This document shows, one piece after another, positions 62,984-64,000 of a stretch of DNA of 64,000 nt. Source of the DNA: Salarchaeum japonicum. Lineage in GTDB: Archaea; Halobacteriota; Halobacteria; Halobacteriales; Halobacteriaceae. The position numbers and the translations under genes were made by a program. The notes beneath the pieces are model-generated. The model made no database searches, was not told where the DNA came from, and was given only the letters and a program-made list of their open reading frames with translations. The stretch spans positions 2,140,075 to 2,204,074 of the forward strand of contig NZ_CP085324.1 of assembly GCF_020614395.1 (NCBI RefSeq), read 5' to 3'. How positions within the stretch are numbered: the stretch's first letter is position 1; each line of letters starts with the position of its first letter.

Positions 62984-63979
62984 ATGAATCGCACACTGGC
63001 CACGCTCGTCGTCGCGGTGACCGTCGTCCTCGCCGGGTGCGCCGGCGCGGGCGGCCCCACCACGGCGGCGACCACCACGGACGGCACGACGACCGACGGA
63101 ACCGCGGAACTCGCGTTCTACGTGAGCGACCGCCCGGGCGCAATCGGTGACTTCGAACACTTGAACGTCACCATCACCCGCATCGGTCTCCACCACGTCG
63201 GGAACGCGACGGACGCGACCTCGACGGTGAACGCGACAAGCACGACCAACGAAACAACGACCGCGACCAACACCACCGCGACGACCGCCGCCACGACCGA
63301 GGAGGCCGAATCCGACTCCGGCGGCGAGTGGGTGGAGCGGGACGTGAACGACACGACGGTCGACCTGACGCGGTTGCAGGGCGAGAACGCGAGCCTGCTC
63401 GGGAACGTCTCCGTTCCCGCGGGCACCTACGACAAGGTGTTCGCGTACGTGAGCGAGGTGAACGGCACGCTCACGACCGGCGAGTCGGTGAACGTGACAC
63501 TCCCCTCGCAGAAGCTCCACGTGAACAGCGAGTTCACGCTGAACGCGAGCAGTGCCGCGCACTTCGTCTACGACATCAACGTCGTGAAGGCGGGCGGCAG
63601 CGGGAAGTACATCATCAAGCCCGTGGTGAGCGAGACGGGCCTGAACAAGCCCGTGAACCCGGTTCGGATGCACGGAGCGTGCATGTGTGGGAGTAACGGG
63701 AGTCTGAACGTCACCGTCACCGAGAACGTCTCCGCGGGCGAGAACGTCACGGTGCGCGTCACCGAGAACGGGAGCGCCGTCGCGAACGCCACCGTCACCG
63801 TGAACGACGAGCGCGTCGGCACCACGGACGCGAACGGAACCGTCTCCGTCACCGTGCCGGACGCCGACCACGTCCGCGTGCTGGCGGAGGCGGGCGACGA
63901 CCGCGGGAACCTCTCGGTACGGCTGAGCGACGGCGGCGGCGGTGACCGCGGCGACGGCGGAAGCGGCGGCGGACGATAG
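62984..63979 (+). CDS. DUF4382 lipoprotein, heavily N-glycosylation-site rich
   Basis: 331 residues. Signal with lipobox LAGC (Cys19). The DUF4382 domain (about 40-215) begins ELAFYVSDRPGAIGDFEHLN and includes TITRIGLHHVG; a long Thr/Asn insert at 74-105 separates it. A CxC pair (HGACMCG, about 230) links to a C-terminal Ig-like/Big repeat (LNVTVTENVSAGENVTVRV). Many N-x-S/T sequons suggest S-layer-type N-glycosylation. The Gly/Asp/Arg tail is low complexity. ATG 62984. Function unknown; cell-surface location inferred. Confidence 0.85.
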   Translation: MNRTLATLVVAVTVVLAGCAGAGGPTTAATTTDGTTTDGTAELAFYVSDRPGAIGDFEHLNVTITRIGLHHVGNATDATSTVNATSTTNETTTATNTTATTAATTEEAESDSGGEWVERDVNDTTVDLTRLQGENASLLGNVSVPAGTYDKVFAYVSEVNGTLTTGESVNVTLPSQKLHVNSEFTLNASSAAHFVYDINVVKAGGSGKYIIKPVVSETGLNKPVNPVRMHGACMCGSNGSLNVTVTENVSAGENVTVRVTENGSAVANATVTVNDERVGTTDANGTVSVTVPDADHVRVLAEAGDDRGNLSVRLSDGGGGDRGDGGSGGGR

Positions 63980-64000
63980 GCGTAACCGACCGATTCTTAC

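Overview
The window is chromosomal DNA from a halophilic archaeon (class Halobacteria). Signs of this are the very GC-rich, acidic-protein coding style, many leaderless starts (a T-rich box about 26 nt before an ATG, often in the context GGGTATG), an rRNA operon with tRNA-Ala in the 16S-23S spacer and tRNA-Cys after 5S, a halocyanin/Rieske/cytochrome b cluster, MC1 chromatin protein, thermosome, Rio1 and aIF1A. The genus cannot be fixed from the window alone. It looks like stable core chromosome: no insertion sequence, CRISPR array or prophage was seen, only two small scars that look like old integration sites.

Layout. 0-9.7 kb: partial nicotinate phosphoribosyltransferase, two tandem Hvo_1808-like lipoproteins, a nicotinamidase-like hydrolase (NAD salvage), DUF4385, a LytM-like protein, a lipoate ligase homologue and dihydroorotase. 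9.7-17.5 kb: small DUF proteins, three UspA proteins, GNAT, a TIM-barrel isomerase, a DHH phosphoesterase, ribosomal protein S6e and a beta-CASP-type MBL protein. 17.5-18.0 kb: tRNA-Lys followed by two repeated copies of its 3' end. 18.2-22.3 kb: glutaredoxin and the cytochrome b/Rieske electron-transfer operon, divergent from a halocyanin. 22.4-28.7 kb: the rRNA operon on the minus strand (four tandem promoters, 16S, tRNA-Ala, 23S, 5S) and tRNA-Cys. 28.7-41.1 kb: MC1, pyrD, pheST, a first TrpRS with tRNA-splicing endonuclease, a NucS-N/zinc-finger protein, a Ski2-like helicase and a MATE exporter. 41.2-47.4 kb: lipoyl synthase and the complete four-gene 2-oxoacid dehydrogenase operon. 47.4-55.6 kb: prephenate dehydratase, Hsp20, peroxiredoxin, leuS, alanine dehydrogenase, thermosome and a KH protein. 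55.6-64 kb: a second TrpRS, rio1, aIF1A, two small membrane proteins, tyrS, DUF460, RNase Z and a DUF4382 lipoprotein.

The genes connect in several ways. Lipoate chemistry (ligase homologue, LipA, E2) serves the oxoacid dehydrogenase. RNase Z, the 5S-adjacent tRNA-like element and EndA belong to RNA maturation. Six tRNA synthetase genes of five specificities (Phe two-subunit, Trp twice, Leu, Tyr) lie in 30 kb.

The most interesting observation is a pair of very short ORFs, each rich in the cognate amino acid, lying just upstream of a synthetase gene behind a canonical leaderless promoter. A 24-codon ORF with Trp-Arg-Trp precedes the second trpS, and its RNA can fold into a 1:2 / 2:3 / 3:4 arrangement like a bacterial trp attenuator, with both Trp codons in the loop of a perfect 12-bp stem. 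A 25-codon ORF ending in Phe-Gly-Phe-Phe-Phe-Asp-Pro precedes pheST. Together they suggest leader-peptide control of synthetase genes in an archaeon. This is an inference from sequence and needs comparative and transcript evidence.
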